The notes under the pieces are model-generated. The model was not told the DNA's origin. It saw only the letters and a program-made list of their open reading frames with translations, and made no database searches. Shown piece after piece: positions 1-7,501 of a stretch of DNA of 64,000 nucleotides. Origin of the DNA: Mesorhizobium sp. Root157. Lineage in GTDB: Bacteria > Pseudomonadota > Alphaproteobacteria > Rhizobiales > Rhizobiaceae. The stretch lies in assembly GCF_001427385.1 (NCBI RefSeq), contig NZ_LMGJ01000036.1, positions 103,535 through 167,534 of the forward strand, given 5' to 3'. Numbering within the stretch: the stretch's first letter is position 1; every line of letters starts with the position of its first letter. Made by a program: the position numbers and the translations under genes.

Positions 1-98
1 TTGGTTTGATCCACGATCTTTCCTGCGCCGCACGGCTTCACAGCAGCTAAAACCCCCTCATCCGACCGTTGGCGTACTGCCGCAATGTCACGGCATGG

Positions 99-145
99 AT
101 CCCGGATACTCCCTTCTCGCTCCGCTCGAATGAGAATTCCGGGAT
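99..145. repeat. Small intergenic hairpin
   Basis: ATCCCGGA at 99-106 pairs perfectly with TCCGGGAT at 138-145 around a 31-base loop. No credible gene covers positions 1-268. Together with the composite palindrome just to the right, this suggests the gap is built from rhizobial intergenic repeats. Confidence 0.4.
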
Positions 146-166
146 GACGATGCTGAGGCTACGGCC

Positions 167-269
167 CAGAGCGAGTCGCGATCTTTCAGATTCGCTGGCG
201 TGCTCTAAGTATCTGTTTCTATGCATGTCGTTATCCCGAAACCGGTTCCCGCTTTCGGGCGACATGCAT
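167..269. repeat. RIME-like composite palindromic element, copy 1
   Basis: The right half (221-269) has perfect 10-base inverted ends, ATGCATGTCG and CGACATGCAT, around a CCGAAA/TTTCGG core. The left half is a second, imperfect palindrome (AGAGCGAGTCGCG towards GCGTGCTCT). The same two-palindrome composite recurs in opposite orientation at 63687-63785. Over the 43-base core (224-266 against the reverse complement of 63688-63730) I count 40 matches. Two joined palindromes of about 100 bases fit the Rhizobium-specific intergenic mosaic elements. The family name is from memory of the type, not from a search. Confidence 0.6.
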
Positions 270-574
270 TAGCCCCGGCCGATCGCCAGCACGTCGGCCC
301 ATTCGCCGTGGCGACGGAATTCGGCGGCGACGTAGCCGCACACCGGCGTGATCTTGCCATTCGTGTCACGCGCGTCTTCGACGGCGTACGCCACCAACCG
401 GGCCGCGACGCCGCGGCCGCGCGCGGATGGCGGCACGAAGGAGTAGTCGATCAGGATGTGCGCGGCACTGGAGCGCACGAAGGTGAGATAGGCCTCTTCG
501 CCGCCAGGCATGGCGAGCACGTAACGGCCCCTGCCCTCCCGTTCTTCCTTGCGGATATCGACATGCGCATCCAT
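269..574 (-). CDS. Small GNAT-family N-acetyltransferase (YjdJ/NATD1-like)
   Basis: This 101-aa protein is the size of the compact, single-domain GNAT proteins of the YjdJ/NATD1 type. The sequence shows the acetyl-CoA loop motif RGRGVAARLV around residues 52-61. A conserved tail follows: a P-x-C-x-Y/F-x-x-x-x-F-R-R-H block then E-W-A-D-V. A GAGGT ribosome site lies about 5 bases before the ATG. It is the last gene of a leftward cluster and 72 bases downstream of a paralogue, so the pair looks like a tandem duplication. The substrate is unknown. The RIME-like repeat abuts its stop codon. Confidence 0.8.
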   Translation of the reverse strand: MDAHVDIRKEEREGRGRYVLAMPGGEEAYLTFVRSSAAHILIDYSFVPPSARGRGVAARLVAYAVEDARDTNGKITPVCGYVAAEFRRHGEWADVLAIGRG

Positions 575-646
575 TCGCTTACCTCGACGACAAACGCCCG
601 ACAGAAGATATAGAGGGTAAAGCCGCCCGAACCAGGCAGCGCCATG

Positions 647-946
647 CTACCGCTTGAGCACGTCCGCCCATTCAGGATGACGGCGGAACTGCGACGCCGC
701 AAACGGGCACAGCGGAATGATCTTCTTGCCCGATGCCCGCGCATCCTCGACGGCGCGCGTGACCAGCTTCAGGCCGACGCCCTGACCGCGAAACACGTCC
801 GGCACCTCGGTGTGGTCGATGATGAGTTGATGCTCGCCGACCTTGGTGAAGGTCATCTGGGCCTCCGCACCGTCAGGGCCGTGCACCACGTAGCGCCCCT
901 TGCTTGCGTTGTCTTCAAGCTGAACTTCAGGCAATTGCTCGTTCAC
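647..946 (-). CDS. Small GNAT-family N-acetyltransferase, tandem paralogue
   Basis: This 99-aa compact GNAT protein is clearly related to the gene at 269-574. It has the same acetyl-CoA loop (RGQGVGLKLV), the same P-L-C-P-F-A...F-R-R-H block and the same E-W-A-D-V-L end. Its start overlaps the stop of the upstream carboxylesterase in a 4-base ATGA junction, so the two are translationally coupled. Co-transcription with a ring-cleaving dioxygenase and an esterase suggests a detoxification role, but the acceptor substrate cannot be read from the sequence. Confidence 0.8.
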   Translation of the reverse strand: MNEQLPEVQLEDNASKGRYVVHGPDGAEAQMTFTKVGEHQLIIDHTEVPDVFRGQGVGLKLVTRAVEDARASGKKIIPLCPFAASQFRRHPEWADVLKR

Positions 947-1572
947 TTCGCTGCTCCTTCTCGTGGCTGGCCGGCAAGGAACCGGCGCGCCGCCTCGATC
1001 TCGTTGGGCCGAACCTCATGGCCGCCCTCGTGCCACTCCATGGTGACCTCGGCCCCAAGGTCACGCAAATACGCTTCCAGCCGCGAGGTCAAGTTCGGCG
1101 GGCAGATCGGGTCGCGGCGTCCGGCCGTGACCAGCACGCGCCGGCCGGCAAAGCCATCCGGCACCTCCGGCTCGAACGGAATGAGCGGGTGCATCAGTAC
1201 CGCCGCATCGAACAGGCCGGGTGCGGCGAACAATGTCGAAGCCAGGATGTTGGCGCCGTTGGAATAGCCGAGACCGATGACCCGCGACGCCTTGGCCGCC
1301 GTGACGTGGGCCTGCACGAAGCGTGTCATCTTGGCGGTCGCGCGCGCCAGGTCGTCCATGTCGTAGACGCCCTCGCCGGTGCGGCGAAAGAAGCGCGCAG
1401 CCCCCATTTCCGACACGTCGCCGCGCGGCGACACGATCGTGGCGTCTGGCACGAGATCGTGACCCAGCGGCACAAGCTGCGTTTCGTCGGCACCTGTGCC
1501 GTGGAAGACGAAGAAAAGCGGCCCGCCCGGCGTTCCGGGCACGACCTTGTGGATATAGGCGTCTTTGGTCAT
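943..1572 (-). CDS. Alpha/beta hydrolase, phospholipase/carboxylesterase family
   Basis: This 209-aa single-domain hydrolase resembles the phospholipase/carboxylesterase family (PF02230-like, MhqD-like). An oxyanion loop HGTGAD is at residues 24-29 and the nucleophile elbow GYSNG puts Ser at about 104. Asp 154 (GRRDP) and His 185 (GGHE) complete a triad. I chose the ATG at 1572 because GAGGAG precedes it by 6 bases; a longer frame to 1635 would run into the upstream gene. It starts 11 bases after the dioxygenase stop. In Bacillus subtilis a similar hydrolase/dioxygenase set responds to quinones, so a role with aromatic or quinone products is plausible but inferred. Confidence 0.82.
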   Translation of the reverse strand: MTKDAYIHKVVPGTPGGPLFFVFHGTGADETQLVPLGHDLVPDATIVSPRGDVSEMGAARFFRRTGEGVYDMDDLARATAKMTRFVQAHVTAAKASRVIGLGYSNGANILASTLFAAPGLFDAAVLMHPLIPFEPEVPDGFAGRRVLVTAGRRDPICPPNLTSRLEAYLRDLGAEVTMEWHEGGHEVRPNEIEAARRFLAGQPREGAAK

Positions 1573-1582
1573 GGCACGCTCC

Positions 1583-2515
1583 TCAATCGCCCAAAGGCTG
1601 CAAATGCTGCTCAAGATGGGGGCGAAGATGCTCATGCTGCTTTGGCAGCTTCAGCGCCTCGCCGAGATGGGCTGTATCCTCGTCGCGGTCGAAGCCCGGC
1701 TCGTTGGTCGAGACCTCGAACAGCACCCCGCCGGGCGTGCGGAAATAGATGGCCCAGAAATAGTCGCGGTCGATCACCGGAGTGACCTGATAGCCGGTGT
1801 CCAGCAACGCCTTGCGGACCTCCAACTGCCGGGCGCGATCTTCCACCGCGAAGGCGACGTGGTGGACCGAGCCGGCGCCTAGCCTTGCTGCGTCCGAACC
1901 GGGCAGCGTTTCGATATCGACGAGATCGGCGCCGTTGCCGCCCTCGATGGCCAGCCGCTTGATGTTGCCTGTCTGGTCGACCTGGCTGTAGCCCATGAAC
2001 TTCAACAGTTCCTCGGTGGCGCCGCCGTCGCGCAGCCTGAGCGATACGGAATGGAAGCCGCGAAGCGCCTCGTCGGCGGCGATGTCGGCCCTGGACCATG
2101 GCGCGCGGGCATCGTCCCGCGCCTCGACCAGCGCGAAACCATCGCCGTCCGGACCGATGAAGACGAGGCGCTTTTCGCCGAACCGCTCCTCGCGGCCGAC
2201 CACGCTGACGCCCTGTTCGGCAAAGCGCTGCTGCCAGAATTCGAGCGTGCCTTCCGGCACCGAAAACACCGTCGTGCCGACCTCGCCGACACCGGCGCGG
2301 CCCTTGGCGATGTCTGGAAACGGGAAATAGGTCATCACCGAACCGGGTGTGCCCACCTCGTCGGCATAGTAGAGGTGGTAGACGTCGGGCGCGTCGAAAT
2401 TGACCGTCTGCTTGACCCGGCGCAGGCCGAGCTTTTGCGTGAAGAAAGCGTTGTTGGTGCGTGCGTCCTTCGCCATCGAGGTGACGTGATGCAGGCCCTT
2501 GATCTGCGTGAGCAT
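1583..2515 (-). CDS. Ring-cleaving dioxygenase, two VOC/glyoxalase domains (MhqO-like)
   Basis: This 310-aa protein has the length and two-module VOC fold of MhqO/LinE-type extradiol dioxygenases. Candidate metal ligands are visible: His in LHHVTSM near residue 9, His in SVHHVAFAVED in the second module, and Glu in LFEVSTNEPGF. Such enzymes open catechol or hydroquinone rings using Fe(II). It is the first gene of the leftward cluster dioxygenase-esterase-GNAT-GNAT. No EcfG promoter was found upstream. The true substrate is unknown; some family members are annotated only as glyoxalase proteins. Confidence 0.85.
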   Translation of the reverse strand: MLTQIKGLHHVTSMAKDARTNNAFFTQKLGLRRVKQTVNFDAPDVYHLYYADEVGTPGSVMTYFPFPDIAKGRAGVGEVGTTVFSVPEGTLEFWQQRFAEQGVSVVGREERFGEKRLVFIGPDGDGFALVEARDDARAPWSRADIAADEALRGFHSVSLRLRDGGATEELLKFMGYSQVDQTGNIKRLAIEGGNGADLVDIETLPGSDAARLGAGSVHHVAFAVEDRARQLEVRKALLDTGYQVTPVIDRDYFWAIYFRTPGGVLFEVSTNEPGFDRDEDTAHLGEALKLPKQHEHLRPHLEQHLQPLGD

Positions 2516-2671
2516 GATGTGCCCCTTTCTGCGGCTCCCGCCGCTGATGAGGCCAATATGGGCCAGCAGCCTGTCGGAGCAAAGGCGGCAAACTCAGGAT
2601 GATCCGTACTGAATAAGTGAACAATGTAGCGGATTCGTTTACCGCATCGGACACGGAAACGCGGCTGCGGC

Positions 2672-2706
2672 AAAAAAAGCCCGCGCCGTTGCCGGCGCGG
2701 GCTTTT
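2672..2706 (-). terminator. Rho-independent terminator of the PRC-barrel gene
   Basis: GCCCGCGCC (2679-2687) pairs with GGCGCGGGC (2694-2702) around a 6-base loop. Read on the minus strand the stem is followed by seven Ts. It therefore ends leftward transcription from the PRC-barrel gene about 117 bases after its stop. Confidence 0.85.
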
Positions 2707-2726
2707 CAGGATGGCCGGTGCTTGAA

Positions 2727-2814
2727 GCATCGGACCGAAAGTGGAACCCGGTTCCCGGGTTGTTCCGATGCTCCATCAAAGTGTTGGAGCATCGCCGCGC
2801 GTCCAATTGGACGC
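2727..2814. repeat. Rhizobial intergenic palindromes
   Basis: GCATCGGA (2727-2734) and TCCGATGC (2764-2771) bracket a GAAAGTGGAACCCGGTTCCC core that resembles the core of the RIME-like copies at both window ends. A separate perfect 16-base palindrome, GCGTCCAATTGGACGC, occupies 2799-2814. Together with the terminator it fills most of the 307-base gap between the dioxygenase and PRC-barrel genes. Confidence 0.55.
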
Positions 2815-2822
2815 ACGACGCT

Positions 2823-4202
2823 CTAACGGAGCATCAGGCGCTGTTCGTCGCGCTTTTCGGTATAGCTGCCCTTGTCGTAGGCGGCCTGCGCTTCGAGCTG
2901 TTCCTTGGTGAAGTCGGTGTAGAGGTACTTGTTGCCGTCCTTGTCGGTCATGATCTTCAGGTTGTCCATGCCGACCGCAACCTCCTTTTCACCGATGCCG
3001 AGGAAACCGCCGACATCGACGATGACGGCATCGACCTTGCCGTCGGCCGACAGCGCCACGTCACCGATCTCGCCGACCATGGCGTCGTCGGCACCGTAGA
3101 CGGTGGTGCCGACCAGGTCCTCGGAGCGGATTTCGCCGGTCATCGGCATTTCGGTCAGCGTCGACTTGTCGATGGCCGCCGTCTGCGTGTCGTCAGGCAC
3201 ATCCGTCGTGTTGGCGGGCGCTTCGGCTGCCATTTCACCGGCAGGCGCAGCAGGGGCCATCGCATCCGGCTGGGCTTGCGTGTTGGCCGCTGTGTCGGTC
3301 GTCGGCGTCACAGCCGGGGCCGTTCCGGCATCTGCGGCGGTTGTCGCGGGGGTCGGATCATAGGCGCGACGGTCGAAATCAGGCAGCGCCTCAAGCGATT
3401 CTTTGCTCGCCTCGACCACCAGCCAGCGGTCGCCGTCCTTTTCGGTCCAGCTTGTCTTGCCGTAGTCGAAGGCGACGTTCTTCTGGCCAAGGCCAAGGAA
3501 GCCGCCGACGCCGATGACCAATTGCTCGGCCTTGCCGGCCTTGGACAGCACGATGTCATTGATGCTGCCGATGTTCTTGGCATCCTCGCCGGTGCCGTTA
3601 TAGACGCTTTCGCCGATGATCTGCGTGGCGATGCTGCCATCGGCGCGCGCGATCGGGGGAACAGGTTCGGCCGGTGCCGTCTGCGCATCGGTGGCAGGCG
3701 CCATGGCCGTCGTGCCATCGGCGGGCGCGGTCGCGGTGGCCGGCACGTCGAGCGAAGCCTGCGGCGCCGGGGCCGGTTGGTATGGCAGCGGATCGAAAGC
3801 AGGCTGCGCCGTCAGTTCTTCCTTGGTGGCGGCGGCGATCAGCCAGCGGTCGCCGTTCTTTTCGGCCCATTGCAGCTTGTCGAAGTCGAAGGCGACGCCC
3901 TTGGCTCCTATGCCGAGGAAGCCGCCGACGCCGATGACGACCGACGTGGCGTTGCCGTCCTTGTCGAACACGACGTCGGTGACCTTGCCGATGTCTTCGG
4001 CATCCTCGCCGGGCCCGTTGAAGACCGATTCACCTACGATGTTGGTGACGAGGCTGCCATCGGCCTGCACGACCGGCACGGCAGGAGCGGCGCTATCCGT
4101 CATAGGCGCGGGCGTGGTGGCGGGCGCAGTGGTGTCCTGCGCCATGGCGCCGGAAGCAAGCAATGTTGCAATGGCTGTCGTAGCCAGGAGTGTGCGGATC
4201 AT
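2823..4202 (-). CDS. Exported protein with three PRC-barrel domains
   Basis: This 459-aa protein begins with a signal peptide (hydrophobic stretch ending ASGAMAQ near residue 21). Three PRC-barrel repeats follow at roughly 48-140, 190-285 and 355-450. Each carries an IVGE/LVGTxVY start and a VGGFLGIG/LG hallmark. Linkers are Pro/Ala/Thr-rich. Many rhizobial PRC-barrel proteins have one or two repeats; three is uncommon in my recollection. I chose the ATG at 4202 because AAGGAGAG precedes it and the signal peptide starts there. An exact EcfG promoter lies 78 bases upstream, so it is probably a stress-induced periplasmic or envelope protein. Its molecular role is unknown. Confidence 0.85.
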   Translation of the reverse strand: MIRTLLATTAIATLLASGAMAQDTTAPATTPAPMTDSAAPAVPVVQADGSLVTNIVGESVFNGPGEDAEDIGKVTDVVFDKDGNATSVVIGVGGFLGIGAKGVAFDFDKLQWAEKNGDRWLIAAATKEELTAQPAFDPLPYQPAPAPQASLDVPATATAPADGTTAMAPATDAQTAPAEPVPPIARADGSIATQIIGESVYNGTGEDAKNIGSINDIVLSKAGKAEQLVIGVGGFLGLGQKNVAFDYGKTSWTEKDGDRWLVVEASKESLEALPDFDRRAYDPTPATTAADAGTAPAVTPTTDTAANTQAQPDAMAPAAPAGEMAAEAPANTTDVPDDTQTAAIDKSTLTEMPMTGEIRSEDLVGTTVYGADDAMVGEIGDVALSADGKVDAVIVDVGGFLGIGEKEVAVGMDNLKIMTDKDGNKYLYTDFTKEQLEAQAAYDKGSYTEKRDEQRLMLR

Positions 4203-4279
4203 GATGTCTCTCCTTGAATACCGTTCATTTCCACCACGGCCAAAACTTGGGAGGACGGCCACGGTGCTGACAGACCGAC

Positions 4280-4304
4280 AACGCCGTCGTAGCCCCGTGG
4301 TTCC
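4280..4304 (-). promoter_or_regulatory. EcfG-type promoter (PRC-barrel gene)
   Basis: On the minus strand GGAAC (4304-4300), 16 bases, CGTT (4283-4280). This is an exact match to the alphaproteobacterial EcfG consensus GGAAC-N16/17-CGTT, placed 78 bases before the PRC-barrel start codon. Confidence 0.85.
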
Positions 4305-4351
4305 GAAATTTTCCGGCATCGGCCGGCCCAGGCGAACCCGGCAAAACGAAG

Positions 4352-4376
4352 GGAACCATTTGCAAAAATTGCCGTT
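4352..4376 (+). promoter_or_regulatory. EcfG-type promoter (lipid kinase gene)
   Basis: GGAAC (4352-4356), 16 bases, CGTT (4373-4376), exact. It sits 58 bases before the lipid-kinase ATG and is back-to-back with the minus-strand EcfG promoter at 4280-4304. Confidence 0.85.
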
Positions 4377-4434
4377 TTACGCCCAGAGGCCGGGCGATCC
4401 GGACTTGTAAATGATCATCCGGGAGGAGTGGCGC

Positions 4435-5337
4435 ATGCGGTTTGCAGCAGTGCTGAACAGCGAGGGCGGCACTTTGCGGACCACGGACCTCGATGCTTTT
4501 TCCAAACGCATGACCGAAACGCTCGAAGCCGCCGGCCACACGGTCGATATCGATGTTGTGGCGGGAAAGGACGTGGCCGCGGCTCTGGACAAGGCGGTCG
4601 CCCGCCGCAGCATCGACGTGGTGCTGGCCGGTGGCGGCGATGGCACCATTTCGGCGGCAGCGGCAAGGCTGATGGGCAAGAAGAAGGCGCTCGCCATCCT
4701 GCCGGCAGGCACGATGAACCTGGTTGCGCGCGGCCTCGGCATTCCACAATCCCTCAACGAGGCCATAGCGGCCTTCGCCGATGGCAAAATCATGGAGGTC
4801 GATATCGCCAGCGCCAATGGCGAGCCGTTCGTGCACCAGTTCTCGGTCGGCATGCACGCCAAGATGATCCACCTGCGCGACAAGATGGACTTCGGCTCCA
4901 GGCTGGGCAAGATCCGCGCGTCGGCGCGCGCCGCCTATGCGACGCTGGCCAATCCGCCCAAGATGGATGTGACGCTGACCATCGGCGAGGCCGAGGTGAT
5001 CGTGCGGGCCAGCGCCATCGGCGTTACCAACAATCTGTTCGGCGAAGGCCATCTGCCCTACGCCGACAACCCTGCCGGCGGCGTGCTCGGCATCTATGTG
5101 ACGGTGGCGCGGCAGAAGGGCGAACTGATGAAGTTCATGCTCAATGTGGCGCGCGGCAAGTGGCGCGACAACGAGCATGTCGAAATCCACCAGACCGACA
5201 AGGTCAACCTGAAAATACGATCGAGACGGGGCAAGCTCTACGCCGCGATGGACGGCGAACTGGTCGACCTCGAGCCGCAAACGTCGATTGAAATCCACCC
5301 CAAGGCGCTGAAGGTGCTGGTGCCGGCCAGGCAATAG
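4435..5337 (+). CDS. Diacylglycerol kinase family lipid kinase (YegS/LCB5-like)
   Basis: This 300-aa protein has the diacylglycerol-kinase catalytic signature GGGDGTI at about 66-72 and the LPAGTMN nucleotide-binding segment near 92-98, both typical of YegS/LCB5-type ATP-dependent lipid kinases. The length is normal. The ATG at 4435 is preferred over 4411 because GGGAGGAG lies 6 bases before it. An exact EcfG promoter is upstream, so it should belong to the general stress regulon. The lipid substrate (diacylglycerol, sphingoid base or other) cannot be told from the sequence. It is divergent from the PRC-barrel gene. Confidence 0.87.
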   Translation: MRFAAVLNSEGGTLRTTDLDAFSKRMTETLEAAGHTVDIDVVAGKDVAAALDKAVARRSIDVVLAGGGDGTISAAAARLMGKKKALAILPAGTMNLVARGLGIPQSLNEAIAAFADGKIMEVDIASANGEPFVHQFSVGMHAKMIHLRDKMDFGSRLGKIRASARAAYATLANPPKMDVTLTIGEAEVIVRASAIGVTNNLFGEGHLPYADNPAGGVLGIYVTVARQKGELMKFMLNVARGKWRDNEHVEIHQTDKVNLKIRSRRGKLYAAMDGELVDLEPQTSIEIHPKALKVLVPARQ

Positions 5338-5396
5338 ACGCTGCACCCAAGTTCGGTCAGTCACTCGGGCTTTGCCAGTTACTCGGGCTTTACCGG

Positions 5397-5570
5397 TTAC
5401 TGGGGCGAATTCTGGGTGGGCGTGTTGGCTTGGTTGTCGATCGTTTCGCCATAGAACTCGACCCCGCCCCACACGACGACGGCCAAAAGCATGGCCACGA
5501 TCAGCACGACGAGAACATGCCACCCGCTACGGCCCTGCTTGGCTTGCTGTTCGCGGAAAATCCTGACCAT
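5397..5570 (-). CDS. 57-aa single-pass membrane protein
   Basis: This short frame encodes 57 aa. The N-terminus is basic (MVRIFREQQAKQGRSG), one transmembrane helix follows at about 18-36 (HVLVVLIVAMLLAVVVWGG), and the tail is polar. GGAGG precedes the ATG by 7 bases. A near-consensus EcfG promoter ends 50 bases upstream. Good ribosome site, promoter and membrane helix together make it a believable gene, though it is short and I do not recognise a family. It converges with the lipid kinase. Confidence 0.7.
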   Translation of the reverse strand: MVRIFREQQAKQGRSGWHVLVVLIVAMLLAVVVWGGVEFYGETIDNQANTPTQNSPQ

Positions 5571-5619
5571 GATCGAGCCTCCATGCGCTGTCCGCTGGTC
5601 GGCCGACAGTCAGGACAAT

Positions 5620-5644
5620 AACAGGCCCCGCACCCCAAGGTTCC
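5620..5644 (-). promoter_or_regulatory. EcfG-type promoter, one mismatch (57-aa membrane protein)
   Basis: On the minus strand GGAAC (5644-5640), 16 bases, TGTT (5623-5620). It differs from the consensus only in the first base of CGTT. It stands 50 bases before the start codon of the small membrane protein. Confidence 0.6.
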
Positions 5645-5678
5645 GGACAAATGGCGGGGCGGCAGATTACAGTCCCGA

Positions 5679-6143
5679 TCAGTCATCGTCCTTGTCGGCG
5701 GTTTCGCCGTCGTCGCGCTTCACGTTCTCGCGGTAGATGGCGTACGCGGCAAGCGCGGCGGCCGGACCGAGAACGGCGCCGAGCCCGCTTTTGCCGCGCA
5801 ACAGCACCGGCAGGGCGGCAAGCGCCGCCGTCACGCCCACCGCCGTCATGTCGGCCTTGCGCCGTCGAACGCGGCGCACCGCGCGCGATTCCGCCTTGAA
5901 GCGAAAGATGAGAAGGATCAGACCGGCAAGCATGAGAAAGCCGATGCCGAAGCCGAGCGCGGCTTCCAGCGAACCGTAGCGCGCCGCCGCCCAGATATAA
6001 CCGGCACCGACGAGAAAGCCGATGCCGCACAAGGCGGCGAGGCCGGCCAGCGCATAGGCCAAGGCCGCGCCACGGGCGCGGCGCAAGGCCGCGGCCGTTT
6101 CACCGGATGCGAAGCCCGCAATCAGCGATGCAATGAAGCCCAT
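5679..6143 (-). CDS. Holin-X-like membrane protein
   Basis: This 154-aa protein has two adjacent transmembrane helices (about 27-52 and 58-84) and a further hydrophobic stretch near 105-140. The tail is acidic (DDGETADKDDD). The layout fits the 'phage holin family / Actinobacterial holin-X' group, which in rhizobia are membrane proteins rather than phage lysis proteins. It lies 15 bases downstream of the DUF883 gene, a pairing seen often because both act at the inner membrane. It probably shares the EcfG promoter at 6514-6538. Biochemical function is unknown. Confidence 0.72.
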   Translation of the reverse strand: MGFIASLIAGFASGETAAALRRARGAALAYALAGLAALCGIGFLVGAGYIWAAARYGSLEAALGFGIGFLMLAGLILLIFRFKAESRAVRRVRRRKADMTAVGVTAALAALPVLLRGKSGLGAVLGPAAALAAYAIYRENVKRDDGETADKDDD

Positions 6144-6158
6144 GATGCAGGCGGCCCG

Positions 6159-6482
6159 TCAGCGGCGTGACAAAAGCGCAAACAGGAAGCCGACGCCGGC
6201 CGCGATTGCCAGCGACGTGACGGGCTTTTCGCGCACATTGGCAAGCACCTGTTCTTCAAGGTCGCGTGCGTTGGAACGCAGGCTGTCCATCGCCGCCTCT
6301 CCCTGGGTCCGCAACTGCTCGACACCTTCGGACGCCGCACGTCGCGCCGTGCCGTAGCCATGCTCGCCGGTCTTGGCCATCTGCTTGGCCAGCTTTTCGA
6401 TATCCGCCCTCAATTGCTTGATGTCGGCTTCGAGGTCGGGGGAGGTGTTTTCGTTGGCGGTTTTGCCGGCTGCAGTGGCCAT
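6159..6482 (-). CDS. DUF883 family protein (ElaB/YqjD-like)
   Basis: This 107-aa protein has an amphipathic, probably coiled-coil N-terminal half (about 15-80) and one C-terminal transmembrane helix ending LLSRR. That is the ElaB/YqjD/DUF883 pattern. In E. coli, relatives are stationary-phase inner-membrane proteins that bind ribosomes through the soluble part. AAGGAG lies 6 bases before the ATG at 6482; the TTG two codons earlier is a worse start. An exact EcfG promoter is 31 bases upstream, which agrees with stress induction. Confidence 0.85.
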   Translation of the reverse strand: MATAAGKTANENTSPDLEADIKQLRADIEKLAKQMAKTGEHGYGTARRAASEGVEQLRTQGEAAMDSLRSNARDLEEQVLANVREKPVTSLAIAAGVGFLFALLSRR

Positions 6483-6513
6483 TCTCAACTCCTTGCAATT
6501 GTATCGGATGTTG

Positions 6514-6538
6514 AACGCACGGACAGACCCAAGGTTCC
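6514..6538 (-). promoter_or_regulatory. EcfG-type promoter (DUF883/holin-X operon)
   Basis: On the minus strand GGAAC (6538-6534), 16 bases, CGTT (6517-6514), exact. It is 31 bases before the DUF883 start codon, leaving a short leader. Confidence 0.85.
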
Positions 6539-6600
6539 GGACCGGTGCTCATATTGGTCGGCTTTTGCGGATCGGTGCCCAGCATCGGTACAGGCAACGA

Positions 6601-7359
6601 TCAGACGAGTGGCCGGCGGCTTTCGCCCAGCCCTTCCCAGCCGGCTATCGCGCGCAAGCCATCCGGATCGATGACCGCGCAGCCGCCGTCTCGCCAGTGG
6701 ATGAGCTTGCGCTCCATCAGCTTGCGCAGCGTCTTGTTGGTATGGACCAGCGAAAGGCCGAGCGTATCGGCGACGTGCTGCTGGGTGATGGGGATTTGCA
6801 CCGGCTTCTTGCCGTTCAATCCAACCGCGCTGGCCCGCGCATGGATAAAGGCGATCAGGTAGGCGGCGCGCTCAAGCGCCGTACGCCGCCCCAGGCTGAG
6901 CAGATTCTCGTCGAGCATGCGCTCCTCGCTCGCCGCGAGCCAGGTGATGTCGTAGGCAAGACCGGGGTGACTGCGGTAGAGCCCATGCAGACTATCGCGC
7001 TCGAACACGCACAATAGCAGTTCGGACAGCGCCTCGACGGAATGCTGCATCTCGCCCATGACGCTGCCTTGCAGACCGATGAGATCGCCCGGCATGACGT
7101 AGTTGAGAATCTGGCGCCTGCCATCCTCCAGCAGTTTGTAGCGAAACCCCCATCCAGACAGAACGGTGTAGAGATGGGCACTGTTGTTGCCCTCGACCAG
7201 CACTGCAGCGCCACGTTCGACGGCCAGTTCGCCCTTCTTGAAGGTGCTGATGAAAGCAAGTTCCTGCGGCTCGAACTCCCGAAAGATGGGCAGCGGCCGC
7301 AACGGACACTTTTCGCAAGGGTATCGACGCGCCGTACGCGGACCTTGCCGTTCCGTCAT
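6601..7359 (-). CDS. Crp/Fnr family transcriptional regulator
   Basis: This 252-aa protein has a cyclic-nucleotide-binding-like beta-roll (about 30-140), a dimer helix, and a C-terminal winged helix with recognition region HVADTLGLSLVHTNKTLRKL. The N-terminus carries CEKCPLR, a Cys pair common in rhizobial Fnr-type proteins. The full cysteine set of an Fe-S FNR is not apparent, so oxygen sensing is not assured. GGGGAGGA precedes the ATG. An exact EcfG promoter lies 31 bases upstream, which places the regulator downstream of EcfG. It is divergent from the single-domain receiver. Confidence 0.88.
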   Translation of the reverse strand: MTERQGPRTARRYPCEKCPLRPLPIFREFEPQELAFISTFKKGELAVERGAAVLVEGNNSAHLYTVLSGWGFRYKLLEDGRRQILNYVMPGDLIGLQGSVMGEMQHSVEALSELLLCVFERDSLHGLYRSHPGLAYDITWLAASEERMLDENLLSLGRRTALERAAYLIAFIHARASAVGLNGKKPVQIPITQQHVADTLGLSLVHTNKTLRKLMERKLIHWRDGGCAVIDPDGLRAIAGWEGLGESRRPLV

Positions 7360-7390
7360 CCTGGATTCCTCCCCGGAGCTGTTCGATCCG

Positions 7391-7415
7391 AACGCATTTC
7401 GGCCCTCGAAGTTCC
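7391..7415 (-). promoter_or_regulatory. EcfG-type promoter (Crp/Fnr gene)
   Basis: On the minus strand GGAAC (7415-7411), 16 bases, CGTT (7394-7391), exact, 31 bases before the Crp/Fnr start codon. The spacing to the start is the same as at the DUF883 promoter. Confidence 0.85.
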
Positions 7416-7436
7416 GTCACGCGATTGCAGCGGCTA

Positions 7437-7454
7437 TGTCATATTTAAATGACA
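7437..7454. promoter_or_regulatory. Possible operator palindrome between the crp/fnr and receiver genes
   Basis: TGTCATATTTAAATGACA has perfect 6-base inverted arms (TGTCAT/ATGACA) around an AT-rich centre in an otherwise GC-rich region. Its size and position between divergent genes suit a Crp/Fnr-type or other dimeric regulator. The regulator is not identified. Confidence 0.4.
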
Positions 7455-7501
7455 GGGCGCGAAAATATGGCCATGACCTTGGCCCCATCCAAAGGAGAGC
7501 C

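Noticed and set aside
47..613. Short frames at the left edge (47-265 minus, 221-613 plus)
   Set aside because: They are made by the RIME-like repeat and by the antisense of the GNAT gene.
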